From: Oceaniovalibus sp. ACAM 378
GTDB taxonomy: Bacteria > Pseudomonadota > Alphaproteobacteria > Rhodobacterales > Rhodobacteraceae
Length of the DNA: 64,000 nt
NCBI RefSeq assembly: GCF_008085915.1
Contig: NZ_VSJK01000003.1
Location: 248,001-312,000 of the forward strand
Direction of reading: 5' to 3'
In this document: in pieces, positions 18,631-27,808 of the stretch
How positions within the stretch are numbered: position 1 is the stretch's first letter
How the letters are laid out: each line of letters begins with the position of its first letter
The notes under the pieces: model-generated
Told to the model about the DNA's origin: nothing
What the model saw: the letters and a program-made list of their open reading frames with translations, nothing else
The model's database searches: none
Program-made: the position numbers and the translations under genes

Positions 18631-19582
18631 AAGCCTCTCCTCCTGCGCGCGGCGGAATCGCCTTGCCCACAAACCCCGCCAGGATCACCACGGTCAGGAT
18701 ATAGGGCAGCGCCTGCATCAGTTGCGCGGGCACCGAAATGCCCAACAATTCGATTGATTGATACCGGTTGCCGATCGCGTCAAGCAGCCCGAACAAAAGA
18801 CAGGCACCCAGCGCATACCAAGGCCGCCACTTGGCAAAGATCAGCGCCGCCAATGCGATGAAACCGCGCCCCGCCGTCATGTCGCGCACAAATCCGGCCG
18901 CAAGACCCGTCGCCAGATACGCCCCCGCAATCCCGCACAGGACTCCGGCGATCAGCACTGCCGAATAGCGCAACCGTACAACCGATATGCCAGCCGTATC
19001 CACCGCGCCGGGGTTTTCGCCCACCGCCCGCAGCCGCAGCCCGAACCGGGTGCGAAACAGAATATACCACGTCAGCGGCACCATCGCGAAAGCGACATAG
19101 ACCAGTATCGAATGACCCGAGATCATACCACCATAGACCGGCCCAAGCACCGGCACACCGGCCAGCGCATCGGCGTATGGCAGGGTGATCGGCTCGAACC
19201 GCCCGCTGCCATAGTCAAGCGGCGGTGTGCGCCCCCCTTGGTTGAACCAATCGCGGGCGATCAGCACCGTCATCCCTGAAGCCAGAAAATTCAGCGCCAC
19301 GCCGGATATAAGCTGATCGCCGCGAAACGTGATCGAGGCGATGCCGTGGATCAGCGCGAACACCATCGAGGCCGCGATCCCGGCCAGCAGGCCCAGCCAG
19401 ACCGATCCGGTCGAAGCCGCCACCGCGGCAGAAAAGAACGCGGCGACCAGCATCTTGGCCTCCAGCCCGATATCGAACACTCCGGCGCGTTCGCTGAACA
19501 GTCCGGCCAAACAGGCCAGCAGCAGCGGCGTCGCCAGCCGGATCGTGGAATCGAGGATCTGGATCAGGGTGTTGAGGTCCAT
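18614..19582 (-). CDS. Nucleoside ABC transporter permease (second)
   Basis: A 322-residue inner-membrane permease of the BPD_transp_2 type used by nucleoside importers such as Bacillus NupQ. It has about eight to nine hydrophobic segments; recognisable blocks are ERAGVFDIGLEAKMLVAA near residue 30 and RAVGENPGAVDTAGI near 185, the latter being the cytoplasmic coupling loop. It sits 67 bases after the first permease and overlaps the phosphorylase gene. Confidence 0.92.
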   Translation of the reverse strand: MDLNTLIQILDSTIRLATPLLLACLAGLFSERAGVFDIGLEAKMLVAAFFSAAVAASTGSVWLGLLAGIAASMVFALIHGIASITFRGDQLISGVALNFLASGMTVLIARDWFNQGGRTPPLDYGSGRFEPITLPYADALAGVPVLGPVYGGMISGHSILVYVAFAMVPLTWYILFRTRFGLRLRAVGENPGAVDTAGISVVRLRYSAVLIAGVLCGIAGAYLATGLAAGFVRDMTAGRGFIALAALIFAKWRPWYALGACLLFGLLDAIGNRYQSIELLGISVPAQLMQALPYILTVVILAGFVGKAIPPRAGGEAYVKER

Positions 19583-19649
19583 TGTCAGTATCCGCCGTCT
19601 TCTGGATTGAACTGTCTCATATGCCGCTCAGGCAGGAAAACCCCGATCA

Positions 19650-20753
19650 TCATTCCGCCGCCGCTCCGGGGGCGGGTCTGCGACCCAGCCGCAGAAACGC
19701 GCCCTCGACCGGTCCGCGCACCATGTTGTCCAGCGCGCCGGTAAACAGGATCACCAGCGCCTGAATCACCAGCACCATTTCCCGCGGAACGTTGGTTTCA
19801 AACTCCAATTCGGCCCCACCCTGATACAGCGCACCGAACAGCACGGCCGCGATCAGCACCCCCACCGGATGCGACCGCCCCATCAGCGCCACGGCAATGC
19901 CGACGAATCCGGCTCCCAGCACATTGTCCTGCAACAGGCGCTGTGCTTCGCCCTGAACGGCGTTGACGCCCATCAATCCCGCAAGAGCGCCCGAGATCAG
20001 CATGACGATCATCGTGATCCGAAACGGTGAAATTCCGGCATAGATCGCCGCCGGTTCCGACTGGCCATAGGCGCGGATTTCATAACCAAGCCGCGTGCGC
20101 CACAACATCAGCCAGATCAGGAAACAGGCGATCAGCGCGAGGACAAAAGACACATTCAACGGCGAGCGGGCAAAATTGATCCCCAGCATGTCAAAGACAT
20201 CCCGTGCGTTGGGCAGGAATGTACCGGCCGGAAAACGCGGGCTTTCCGGTGCCATCCCGGGTGCCTTCAACGCACCGAGCAGAAGATACACCAGCAACGC
20301 ATAGGCGATATAGTTGAACATGATTGTCGTGATCACGATATGGCTGCCGCGCCGCGCCTGAAGATAGGCCGGGATCGCCGCCCATGCCGCGCCGAACAGC
20401 GCGCCACCAAGAATCGAGAACGGCAGCACCAGCGTCCAATGCGGCCAAGGCAGCGCCAGACATACCAGCGCCACGCCCAGCGCCCCCAGTTGCGCCTGCC
20501 CCTCGCCGCCGATGTTGAATAGACGCGCATGAAACGCCACCGCCACCGCCAGCCCGGTAAAGATAAAGTTCGTGGCATAAAACAGTGTATAGCCCCAGCC
20601 ATAGGTTGAACCGACGGCGCCTTTCACCATGATCTTCATGGCGTTTACCGGATCTTCACCAATCAGCAGTACGACAAGGCCCGACACGAATAGGGCAAGG
20701 AACAGATTGATCAGCGGGATAAGAACAACGTCGGCCCATTTGGGAAGGATCAT
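19650..20753 (-). CDS. Nucleoside ABC transporter permease (first)
   Basis: A 367-residue inner-membrane permease paired with the next gene to form the channel of the nucleoside importer (NupP-like). It shows about ten hydrophobic segments, the early block FNIGGEGQAQLGALG near residue 80 and the coupling loop RAYGQSEPAAIYAGI near 230. Its start overlaps the stop of the ATPase gene by 4 bases (ATGA), so translation is coupled. Confidence 0.92.
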   Translation of the reverse strand: MILPKWADVVLIPLINLFLALFVSGLVVLLIGEDPVNAMKIMVKGAVGSTYGWGYTLFYATNFIFTGLAVAVAFHARLFNIGGEGQAQLGALGVALVCLALPWPHWTLVLPFSILGGALFGAAWAAIPAYLQARRGSHIVITTIMFNYIAYALLVYLLLGALKAPGMAPESPRFPAGTFLPNARDVFDMLGINFARSPLNVSFVLALIACFLIWLMLWRTRLGYEIRAYGQSEPAAIYAGISPFRITMIVMLISGALAGLMGVNAVQGEAQRLLQDNVLGAGFVGIAVALMGRSHPVGVLIAAVLFGALYQGGAELEFETNVPREMVLVIQALVILFTGALDNMVRGPVEGAFLRLGRRPAPGAAAE

Positions 20754-22339
20754 GGCTTTGCCCCGACGGTGTGGCCCAGATTGGCCGCGACTTCCTGCAC
20801 CGGAACATCCCGATCGGTGTCGGTGATACCTGCCATCATCAGCCCCAGTTCGCGTTCATTTGTCTCATGCGGCAGACGCTCGCCCATGATCCGCCCGTCG
20901 AACATCACCGCAATCCGATCGGATAGAGACAGGATCTCGTCCAACTCGACAGAGACCATCAGCACGGCCTTGCCGGCATCGCGCAGCGCGACGATCTGCT
21001 GGTGGATGAATTCGATGGCGCCGATATCCACCCCCCGCGTCGGCTGCCCGATGAGCAAAAGGTCGGGATTGCGTTCCAACTCGCGGGCGATGACGAGTTT
21101 TTGCTGGTTGCCGCCGGAAAAGTTCTTGGCCGTCTGCCAGCAGTCGGCGGGGCGCACATCGAACTTGGCAATCTTCGCCTCGGTATCCCGGCGCAGCGCG
21201 TCGTTGTCCATCAATAGGCCGCGATTGTACTTCGGATCGTGGTGATAGCCGAAACCGACATTTTCCCAGGCAAAAAAATCCAGAATCAGACCCTCGCGGT
21301 GGCGATCTTCGGGGACATGGGCGATGCCCCTTGCGCGCCGGGTGCCTGCGTCAGAATGTTTGCCAGTCAGATCGATCTCTTCGCCGTTCAAAGTGATCCG
21401 CCCGGTGCCCGTCCGGATGCCGCCCAGAACCTGAAGCAGTTCGGACTGTCCGTTGCCCGCCACCCCGGCAATGCCAAGAATTTCGCCCGCCCGCACATTC
21501 AGCGACACGCCGCGCAGCCGTTCGACCCCCTTGTCATCAACCACACGCAGGTTATCCACCGACAGAACGGTCTTTCCCGGCTTTGCAGGCACCTTGTCGA
21601 CACGCAGCAGAACCTTGCGCCCGACCATCAGTTCGGCCAGCAGTTCGGGCGATGTTTCGGCGGTTTTTACGGTCGCTGTCATTTCGCCGCGCCGCATGAC
21701 CGAAACGGTGTCAGTGACCTCCATGATCTCGCGCAGCTTGTGGGTGATCAGGATGATCGTCTTGCCCTGCGCCCGCAGCCCTTCGAGGATGCGGAACAGA
21801 TGGTCGGCCTCGGCGGGGGTCAGAACGCCGGTGGGTTCGTCAAGGATGAGGATTTCGGCCTGCCGATACAGTGCCTTGAGGATCTCGACACGCTGCTGCA
21901 TGCCCACGCCCAGATCCTGAATCAGCGCATCGGGATCGACGTTCAGCTCGTATTCCGCCGCCAGTTCGGTCAGCAGTTTGCGCGCCTTGGCCAGTGAGGG
22001 CGTCAGCCAGGCCCCTTCTTCGGCACCCAGAACCACATTCTCCAGAACGGTGAAATTCTCGACCAGCTTGAAGTGCTGGAACACCATGCCGATGCCCGCC
22101 GCAATCGCGGCCTGACTGTCGGGGATGGCGGTCTTTTTGCCGCCGATGAAGATTTCGCCCGCGTCTGCCTTGTAGAACCCGTAAAGGATGCTCATCAGCG
22201 TGGATTTTCCCGCGCCGTTTTCCCCGATGATGCCGTGGATCGTGCCCGGCATCACGCGGATGTTGATATCCTTGTTCGCCTGAACCGGACCGAAGGCTTT
22301 TGAAATGCCTTTCAGTTCGATGGCGGGGGCGGTTGTCAT
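20750..22339 (-). CDS. Nucleoside ABC transporter ATP-binding protein (two ABC domains)
   Basis: A 529-residue tandem ATPase powering nucleoside uptake. The first domain has Walker A GENGAGKST near residue 40, a degenerate signature and Walker B LILDEPTGVLTP near 165. The second domain has the altered P-loop GVAGNGQSE near 295 and an intact signature SGGNQQK near 405. This asymmetry is normal for the RbsA/NupO class. The ATG at 22339 is chosen over an upstream in-frame ATG, because MTTAPAIELKGI matches the normal N-terminus. It lies immediately after the small 112-residue gene. Confidence 0.94.
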   Translation of the reverse strand: MTTAPAIELKGISKAFGPVQANKDINIRVMPGTIHGIIGENGAGKSTLMSILYGFYKADAGEIFIGGKKTAIPDSQAAIAAGIGMVFQHFKLVENFTVLENVVLGAEEGAWLTPSLAKARKLLTELAAEYELNVDPDALIQDLGVGMQQRVEILKALYRQAEILILDEPTGVLTPAEADHLFRILEGLRAQGKTIILITHKLREIMEVTDTVSVMRRGEMTATVKTAETSPELLAELMVGRKVLLRVDKVPAKPGKTVLSVDNLRVVDDKGVERLRGVSLNVRAGEILGIAGVAGNGQSELLQVLGGIRTGTGRITLNGEEIDLTGKHSDAGTRRARGIAHVPEDRHREGLILDFFAWENVGFGYHHDPKYNRGLLMDNDALRRDTEAKIAKFDVRPADCWQTAKNFSGGNQQKLVIARELERNPDLLLIGQPTRGVDIGAIEFIHQQIVALRDAGKAVLMVSVELDEILSLSDRIAVMFDGRIMGERLPHETNERELGLMMAGITDTDRDVPVQEVAANLGHTVGAKP

Positions 22340-22340
22340 C

Positions 22341-22679
22341 CTACATGACCTTTCGACATTTGACCGAGCTGATGGCATCGGCAGACAGGCCCTCGATCAT
22401 CATCTGGCCCATGTCGGAAAGCGCCGACACTGTCGCGATCGGCTGCCCGGTCTGATCCAGAGCCACGCATTGATAAATCGCGCCCGGCTCGCCGATAGAT
22501 TCGATAACGGCCATGCCGAATTGATCGTAGGCGCGCACGGTTTTAACGCCGCCGTCGGCCTGAAAGCTGATCGTTTCCCCAATGGCCAGAGTCGCACCAA
22601 AGGCGGCTCCGACTGCGAGGGAGGTTCCCATGGCGGGGGCGGCCACATCGGACCGCCCCTTGTTACCCTGCGAAATCAT
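22341..22679 (-). CDS. Small conserved-position protein inside the nucleoside importer operon
   Basis: A 112-residue protein of unknown function. Its start ATG overlaps the stop of the binding-protein gene in a TGATG junction and it ends one base before the ATPase start, so it is embedded in the operon with coupled translation. The N-terminal 30 residues are small and hydrophobic without a clear signal; the rest is predicted beta-rich with two cysteines. I recognise no domain. It may be a small transporter accessory protein, on position only. Confidence 0.6.
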   Translation of the reverse strand: MISQGNKGRSDVAAPAMGTSLAVGAAFGATLAIGETISFQADGGVKTVRAYDQFGMAVIESIGEPGAIYQCVALDQTGQPIATVSALSDMGQMMIEGLSADAISSVKCRKVM

Positions 22680-23671
22680 CAGCTCGCGGGGCAGCTGTCG
22701 TCCGAGGTATAGTCGTGCACGGTGATTTCGCCCGACATGATCTTGGCTTTCGCGTCTTCAACGGCTTTGACCATCTCTTCGGACACCAGATCCTTGTTGT
22801 TATCGTCCATGGCGTAACCCACGCCGTCATTCGCCAGACCCAGCGCGTTGATGCCGGGCTTGAAACCCTCTGCGCCACCTTCAAAAACGGCATAGACGGC
22901 GTTATCGACCCGTTTCAGCATCGAGGTCAAAACCGAGCCGGGGTGCAGATAGTTCTGGTTGGAGTCCACCCCGATGGACAGGATGCCTTCGTCCTTGGCG
23001 GCCTGAAGAACGCCGACACCGGTGCCCCCTGCGGCGGCATAGACCACGTCAGACCCCTGGGAGACCTGCGCCTTGGTCAGCTCCGCGCCCTTGACCGGAT
23101 CGTTCCAGGCCGATGGCGTGGTGCCGGTCATGTTCTGGATCACGGTGATTTCCGGGTTGGCCGATTTCGCGCCCTGCACGTAGCCGCAGGCGAATTTGCG
23201 GATCAGCGGAACGTCCATGCCACCGACGAACGACACCGTGCCGGATTTCGACGCCATGGCGGCCATCACACCGACCAGAAAGCTGCCCTCGTGTTCGGCA
23301 AATACGATGGACTGCACGTTGGGCTGATCGACGACCATGTCGACAATCGCAAAGCTGACATCGGGATAATCGGGTGCGATCTTTTCCAGGGTCGATGCGT
23401 TGGCAAACCCCAGAACGACAATTGGGTTGGCACCCCGTTCGGCCATGCGGCGCATCGTCTGTTCACGCTGCGCCTCGGACTGAAGTTCGGTTTCCACATA
23501 CTCGCCGCCGGTATCCTCGACCCATTTCTGAGCACCGGTATAGGCGGATTCATTGAAGGATTTGTCGAACTTGCCGCCCAGATCGATGATCAGGCCGGGG
23601 TCGGCCAAAGCGGCACCGGCGGACAGGGCCAGCGCGGCCGTCGCGCCAAGAAATTTGTGCATAGGGGTCAT
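22679..23671 (-). CDS. BMP family nucleoside-binding protein (ABC substrate binding)
   Basis: Periplasmic binding protein of the Bmp/PnrA family that captures nucleosides for the ABC importer downstream. From the ATG at 23671 (GGGAG upstream) it is about 330 residues with a Sec signal (MHKFLGATAALALSAGAALA) and the typical GGKFDKSFNESAYTGA start, VLGFANA near residue 95, VGGMDVPLIRKFACGY near 165 and AGGTGVGVLQAAK near 230. No lipobox cysteine is present, so it should be soluble in the periplasm. It is the first gene of the operon. Confidence 0.93.
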   Translation of the reverse strand: MTPMHKFLGATAALALSAGAALADPGLIIDLGGKFDKSFNESAYTGAQKWVEDTGGEYVETELQSEAQREQTMRRMAERGANPIVVLGFANASTLEKIAPDYPDVSFAIVDMVVDQPNVQSIVFAEHEGSFLVGVMAAMASKSGTVSFVGGMDVPLIRKFACGYVQGAKSANPEITVIQNMTGTTPSAWNDPVKGAELTKAQVSQGSDVVYAAAGGTGVGVLQAAKDEGILSIGVDSNQNYLHPGSVLTSMLKRVDNAVYAVFEGGAEGFKPGINALGLANDGVGYAMDDNNKDLVSEEMVKAVEDAKAKIMSGEITVHDYTSDDSCPAS

Positions 23672-23824
23672 AGGGCTCTCCCGGATGTTGTTTTTGCGGG
23701 CACGGATCGTTTTATGCCCGGACATTGGAATAAGGCCGCAGGGCATGGCAGGGGTCAACCTGTATTTGTAATGTGGCGTGGCGCGATCAGGCAAAGACCG
23801 CAGAAACACGCATCTGACCGAGCG

Positions 23825-24295
23825 TCACTCTGCGGAAAGCAGACGTGCCATCAGCAAGGCATCAACGGGCGCGGAACCGGTCGTGCGATAATAGCCGGGC
23901 CGGCGTCCGGTCACCGTATATCCTGCGGCACAATAGAGCGCGCGGGCCGGGGCGTTGTTCTCAGCAACTTCGAGAAATGCGGTCGCAGCCCCCCGGGCCA
24001 GAGCTGCGGTTTCGAATGCCGACAGGGCTGCGCGGGCCAGCCCCTGCCTGCGGTAATCCGGGTGGGTTGCAAGGGTCAGCAACTCGGCCTCGTCCAGTAT
24101 CACACGGCCAAGGGCAAACGCCTGCGCCGCACCGGTGACAAATGTGCCCGGAAAGGACAGGAGCGAGGCAAATTCCGCCACGCTCCAGGGGCGGGGCAGG
24201 ATCATCGCGGCGGCATGTATGGTGGCAAGCGTTTCGGGGGGGAAGTCGCGCGCGGCTGGATCGTCGATTTGTCGCGCTGCGCCTTTTCTCGTCAC
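23825..24295 (-). CDS. rimI: GNAT acetyltransferase, RimI-like
   Basis: A 156-residue N-acetyltransferase. The acetyl-CoA loop is at LLTLATHPDYRRQGLARAAL (about residues 72-91), followed by FLEVAENNAPARALYCAAGY, both typical of RimI, which acetylates the N-terminal alanine of ribosomal protein S18. It overlaps tsaB by 4 bases; the tsaB-rimI linkage is common and supports the assignment. Confidence 0.85.
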   Translation of the reverse strand: MTRKGAARQIDDPAARDFPPETLATIHAAAMILPRPWSVAEFASLLSFPGTFVTGAAQAFALGRVILDEAELLTLATHPDYRRQGLARAALSAFETAALARGAATAFLEVAENNAPARALYCAAGYTVTGRRPGYYRTTGSAPVDALLMARLLSAE

Positions 24296-24993
24296 GGCAG
24301 GATAACCGGCGCCGGATCGCGCGGCGGGGCCGCATCGGGTGCACGGATATAAAGCGGGGCAGGGCGCGGTTGAGGCGTCGCCATCCGATCAGCAGTGATT
24401 TGGGCAATCAGCCCGGCGGCCTTGGGCCATGGGACGGACGCATCACGATAAATGGCAGAAGGCTTGTCGGCCTGCGCCATCAATAAGGCAATGTCGTGTG
24501 CATTTTCGCCCAAAATCACCGTGCCGGTTAGATCGTCCAGAACCGGCGCGACGTCGGGATCTGTCATCGCAATGGCGGCGCCCCGATGCCGTCCGTCAAG
24601 CAGTTCCTGAAGGTAATAGCCACCCCGGTGGGGCAGCGAGATCAGATGCCGTGACTCAGCGGTGCGGGCACTTGCGCGGTGCAGGATTTCAAACCCCGAT
24701 ACGCCGATCGCAGGCACGCCAAGCCCCAGCGCCAACCCCCGCGCCGCCGAGACGGCAATGCGGATCCCGGTGAAATTTCCCGGACCGATGCCTACGCCGA
24801 TACCATCCAAATCCGCCCAGACTGCTCCGTGATCGTCGAGCACATCGCCAAGCAGCCCGATCAGCCGTTCGCCCTGACCCTTGGCCATTTCCTCATAACG
24901 CTGGGCGACAATTCTGCCACCCGAAAGAAGTGCGGCCGCGCAATGCGCGACCGACGTATCGAATGCCAGAATGGTGGGCTCAGACGGTAACAT
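24292..24993 (-). CDS. tsaB: tRNA threonylcarbamoyladenosine biosynthesis protein TsaB
   Basis: A 233-residue protein of the TsaB/YeaZ family, the scaffold partner of TsaD in making t6A at position 37 of ANN-decoding tRNAs. Visible motifs are ILAFDTSVAHCAAAL at the N-terminus and GVGIGPGNFTGIRIAVSAARGLA near residue 65. Its start overlaps the stop of the NifU-like gene (TGATG), and it overlaps rimI, so the three genes form one coupled operon. Confidence 0.93.
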   Translation of the reverse strand: MLPSEPTILAFDTSVAHCAAALLSGGRIVAQRYEEMAKGQGERLIGLLGDVLDDHGAVWADLDGIGVGIGPGNFTGIRIAVSAARGLALGLGVPAIGVSGFEILHRASARTAESRHLISLPHRGGYYLQELLDGRHRGAAIAMTDPDVAPVLDDLTGTVILGENAHDIALLMAQADKPSAIYRDASVPWPKAAGLIAQITADRMATPQPRPAPLYIRAPDAAPPRDPAPVILP

Positions 24994-25556
24994 CAGGCAG
25001 CGACTGGACGCACCTCGACCACTTCGGGGATATAGTGGCGCAGCAGATTCTCGATCCCCATTTTCAAGGTCAGGGTCGAAGACGGACAGCCAGCGCAGGC
25101 GCCCATCATGTGCAGATAGACGATGCCACGGTCGAAACCGTGAAACGTGATGTCGCCACCATCCTGTGCCACAGCGGGGCGCACACGGGTGTCGAGCAGT
25201 TCTTTGATCTGGCCGACGATGGCGGCGTCTGGTCCGTCGTGGGCCGCGTGGCCGCCCGGTGCCGGCGTTTCACCGTCGAGCGCAGCTGCGCCGGACTGGA
25301 AATGCTCCATGATGGCACCAAGGATCGCGGGTTTGATATGTTCCCATGCCACTGCTTCGCCCTTGGTCACCGTCACGAAATCGGAACCAAGGAAGACGCC
25401 TGTCACGCCGTCGACCGCAAAAATGCGCTGCGCAAGAGGCGATGAAGCACCCGAGTCGGGCGTGGGGAAATCGGCGGTTCCGGTGTCCAGCACGGTCTGG
25501 CCGGGCAGGAACTTCAGTGTCGCCGGATTTGGAGTGGATTCGGTCTGGATAAACAT
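24993..25556 (-). CDS. NifU-like iron-sulfur carrier (Nfu type)
   Basis: A 187-residue Fe-S carrier with an N-terminal Nfu_N domain (MFIQTESTPNPATLKFLPG, residues 1-19) and a C-terminal NifU domain carrying the cluster motif GACAGCPSS near residue 150. Such proteins deliver [4Fe-4S] clusters to apo-enzymes. It is the first gene of an nfu-tsaB-rimI operon on the minus strand. Confidence 0.93.
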   Translation of the reverse strand: MFIQTESTPNPATLKFLPGQTVLDTGTADFPTPDSGASSPLAQRIFAVDGVTGVFLGSDFVTVTKGEAVAWEHIKPAILGAIMEHFQSGAAALDGETPAPGGHAAHDGPDAAIVGQIKELLDTRVRPAVAQDGGDITFHGFDRGIVYLHMMGACAGCPSSTLTLKMGIENLLRHYIPEVVEVRPVAA

Positions 25557-26082
25557 TGGCGCACCTTTCGCATGACTGTCTTGATATGCGCCCTGGTGGG
25601 CCGTTTGTCAACGTTTGGAACGATTCTAAATTGGCGGGTTCAGCGACGGAAACCCGGCGGAAGCGCGCCCGGGGCATCGACCAGAGGCGAGACGTGCGAC
25701 ACTCGGGCAAGGGCACGCAGGGCGAGAGCCGTTTGCGACGCCTGCCCGGCAATCGGCTCATCGACTGTACGCTGGATCGCCGATCGGGAAAACCGGTCAA
25801 AGTGGCACCCTAAGACGTCGCGAGAACCGCGAGCGGGCGGCCGCCAGCCAACGTCAGCGCACTGCAATCGGTCGCCTCGCAAAAACGGTGATAAATTTGG
25901 CGGGTTAACCGAAATCGCCAGTGGTGCCCCGGGGGCGGGGTGACCACCTGTTCAGGCAGGGCTGCGGCAAAGGTGTGCCAGATCGGTCCGGCGCAGACGC
26001 GCGGCAAGATACAACGCTATGCGTTTATCGAAACCGTCGTGCCATTCCCCGCGCGCCACCTTTTTAGCCAACAGCAGGCGGA
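25557..26082. other. 526-base stretch with only fragmentary coding signal
   Basis: No complete gene can be supported here. On the minus strand just after the usp stop there is a short frame (about 26062 down to 25944) reading LLAKKVARGEWHDGFDKRIA and on for some 20 residues, preceded by GGAGG but with only TTG or CTG starts. Two other minus frames further down are protein-like but lack starts. This could be a tiny gene or a decayed one. I found no RNA gene. Confidence 0.4.
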
Positions 26083-26538
26083 TTACGTCACCGCCTCCAG
26101 CCGCTCCTTGCTCAGTTCGCCGGGGACGATGGTTATGGGCACCGAAAGTTCTCCGGCAGCGCGGGTCAATTGGGTCACCAACGGACCGGGGCCGCCGCTG
26201 TCGGCAGAAGCGCCCAGCACCAGCACGCCCACCTCCCCGTCTTCCTTGATCAGATTGAGGATCTCGGAAACCGCCTCGCCCTCACGGATCACCAGTTCGG
26301 GTTCGACCCCCTGCCGGTCACGCATCCATTTGGCATAAACCTCATAGTGGGCAATGATCCGTTCTCTTGCCTCTTGGCGCATGATGTCGCCCACACCGAC
26401 CCAATGGTTGAAATCTTCGGGCGGAATCACGGCGAGGATAACCACCCCGCCCCCCGTCCGGGCTGCGCGCATGGCGGCGAACCGCATGGCGTTCAGACAT
26501 TCGCGGCTGTCGTCCAGCACGACGAGAAACTTGCGCAT
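26083..26538 (-). CDS. Universal stress protein (UspA family)
   Basis: A 151-residue single-domain UspA protein from the ATG at 26538, which has AGGGAG upstream. It begins KFLVVLDDSRECLNA and ends with the ATP-binding type loop LVLGASADSGGPGPLVTQL near residue 110, although the classical GxxGxxxxxxxG spacing is altered. Role is general stress or nucleotide sensing. It is a separate family member from the one at 59.4 kb. Confidence 0.88.
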   Translation of the reverse strand: MRKFLVVLDDSRECLNAMRFAAMRAARTGGGVVILAVIPPEDFNHWVGVGDIMRQEARERIIAHYEVYAKWMRDRQGVEPELVIREGEAVSEILNLIKEDGEVGVLVLGASADSGGPGPLVTQLTRAAGELSVPITIVPGELSKERLEAVT

Positions 26539-26625
26539 CAGGCGCTCCCTGTTCATTCGGCGGAACAATGGCGCAGGCAGGGCGGGCTGTCCACGCCAAT
26601 ATGCGCGGCAAATGGTCGGGTCCGT

Positions 26626-27483
26626 TCAGAGCGAATGCGCCCAATCCCAATACAATTCGCGTGCGCGTTTGGTGACGGGGCCGATCTGATACTGGCGGTT
26701 TTCGAATGCGGTGACCGGCGTTACCTTGGACATGTTGCCGGTCATGAATACTTCGTCCGCCTGGTCGAAATCGGCAAAGGCCAGTACGGTTTCGTGAACC
26801 TTCATTCCGTCGGCCCGCAGGTTGACCATATGCCGGGCACGGGTGATCCCGGCCAGAAATGTGCCGTTGGCGATGGGGGTGAACACCTCGCCGTCCTTCA
26901 CCATGAACACATTGGCGGTCGCCGATTCGGCCACATTCCCCAAGGCATCGGCCACCAGAGCGTTCGCAAATCCACGCGCCTTGGCCTCGGCCAGCATCCT
27001 TGCGTTGTTGGGATAGAGGCAGGCAGCTTTGGCGTTGACGACGCTACTTTCCAATACCGGACGGCGGAACCTTGTGAGGCACAGGGTTGCCGACTGGTCG
27101 GGCGCAGCCATTGGGATTTCCTCAAGGCAGATGCAAAACCCTGTTCCCGCGCCGGGCACAATGGCAGAATAACCGCAGTCGGTGGCCCAATACATTGGCC
27201 GGATATAAACGGCAGCGTTTTTCGGATAGACGGCCAGACCTTCCCAAATCAGCGCCACCATGTCTTCGGGGCTGATCGTGGGGTTGACCATCAGCGCCTC
27301 GGCGGACCGGTTCACCCGCTGGCAATGGGCCAGAAGATCGGGCGCGACACCATCGAAATACCGCGCACCGTCAAACACTCCGGAGCCCAGCCACGCGCCG
27401 TGATCTGCCGCCTTGATGACCGCAACATCACCGTCGTGCCATGCGCCCTGGAAATATGTGCGGATGTTTGTGCCGGTCGCCAT
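26626..27483 (-). CDS. ilvE: Branched-chain amino acid aminotransferase (class IV)
   Basis: PLP enzyme of 285 residues from the ATG at 27483, transferring amino groups between 2-oxoglutarate/glutamate and the branched-chain pairs. Fold-type IV features are present: HGAWLGSGVFDGARYFDG near residue 30, VNAKAACLYPNNARMLAEAK (catalytic Lys) near 155, and ALGNVAESATANVFMV near 190. Substrate choice among class IV enzymes (branched-chain, D-amino acid, aminodeoxychorismate lyase) is not certain from motifs, but length and pattern favour IlvE. Confidence 0.85.
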   Translation of the reverse strand: MATGTNIRTYFQGAWHDGDVAVIKAADHGAWLGSGVFDGARYFDGVAPDLLAHCQRVNRSAEALMVNPTISPEDMVALIWEGLAVYPKNAAVYIRPMYWATDCGYSAIVPGAGTGFCICLEEIPMAAPDQSATLCLTRFRRPVLESSVVNAKAACLYPNNARMLAEAKARGFANALVADALGNVAESATANVFMVKDGEVFTPIANGTFLAGITRARHMVNLRADGMKVHETVLAFADFDQADEVFMTGNMSKVTPVTAFENRQYQIGPVTKRARELYWDWAHSL

Positions 27484-27588
27484 GTCTGCCCCCTGATGCT
27501 GATAGGGGCAGTTAACACCGGCGACGCGGCATGGTCCAGATGGGGCGGGCAAGGCGAGGCGCGGTTGAGACAGCAACGGGAACGCAAA

Positions 27589-27615
27589 ACGGGCAGGCTT
27601 TGGCGGCCTGCCCGT
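27589..27615 (-). terminator. Terminator after the DUF1127 gene
   Basis: A perfect 10-base stem (27589-27598 and 27606-27615, ACGGGCAGGC) with a 7-base loop lies 31 bases beyond the DUF1127 stop. On the minus strand it is followed by TTTGCGTT, a weak uridine tract. Confidence 0.65.
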
Positions 27616-27646
27616 TCAGGGGTGTGCAAAAGCGGCGTCAGGCAGA

Positions 27647-27808
27647 TCAGACGCCATAGACAGATTGCCGGGCGATCTTTGCCGCGTCACCGGGAAAGAT
27701 ACCAAGGTCAAGAGCGACATCGGTGTTGAGGCGAGATAGTTCGGCAACCGTGCGACGGTATGCGATGCGGCGCGCGGCGGCGGCGCGGATGGCGTGGATC
27801 AGTTTCAT
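27647..27808 (-). CDS. DUF1127 small basic protein
   Basis: A 53-residue arginine-rich protein ending in the DUF1127 pattern (AELSRLNTDVALDLGI). The ATG at 27808 has AGGA upstream; the open frame extends further but the upstream part is not protein-like. Proteins of this family in Rhodobacter (CcaF1) and Agrobacterium are stress-linked RNA-binding or metabolism-tuning factors. No CCUCCUCCC small RNAs follow it here; a terminator does. Confidence 0.88.
   Translation of the reverse strand: MKLIHAIRAAAARRIAYRRTVAELSRLNTDVALDLGIFPGDAAKIARQSVYGV

Noticed and set aside
23697-23720. Purine riboswitch or operator upstream of the BMP gene
   Set aside because: Only a 6-base CGGGCA/TGCCCG repeat is present, with no purine-aptamer loop motifs.
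22715-24352. 545-codon plus-strand open frame
   Set aside because: It is antisense to the BMP protein and rimI/tsaB genes and reads as a glycine/histidine-rich shadow with no domain.
26170-27729. 519-codon plus-strand open frame
   Set aside because: It runs antisense across usp and ilvE, both of which have recognisable motifs; composition is shadow-like.
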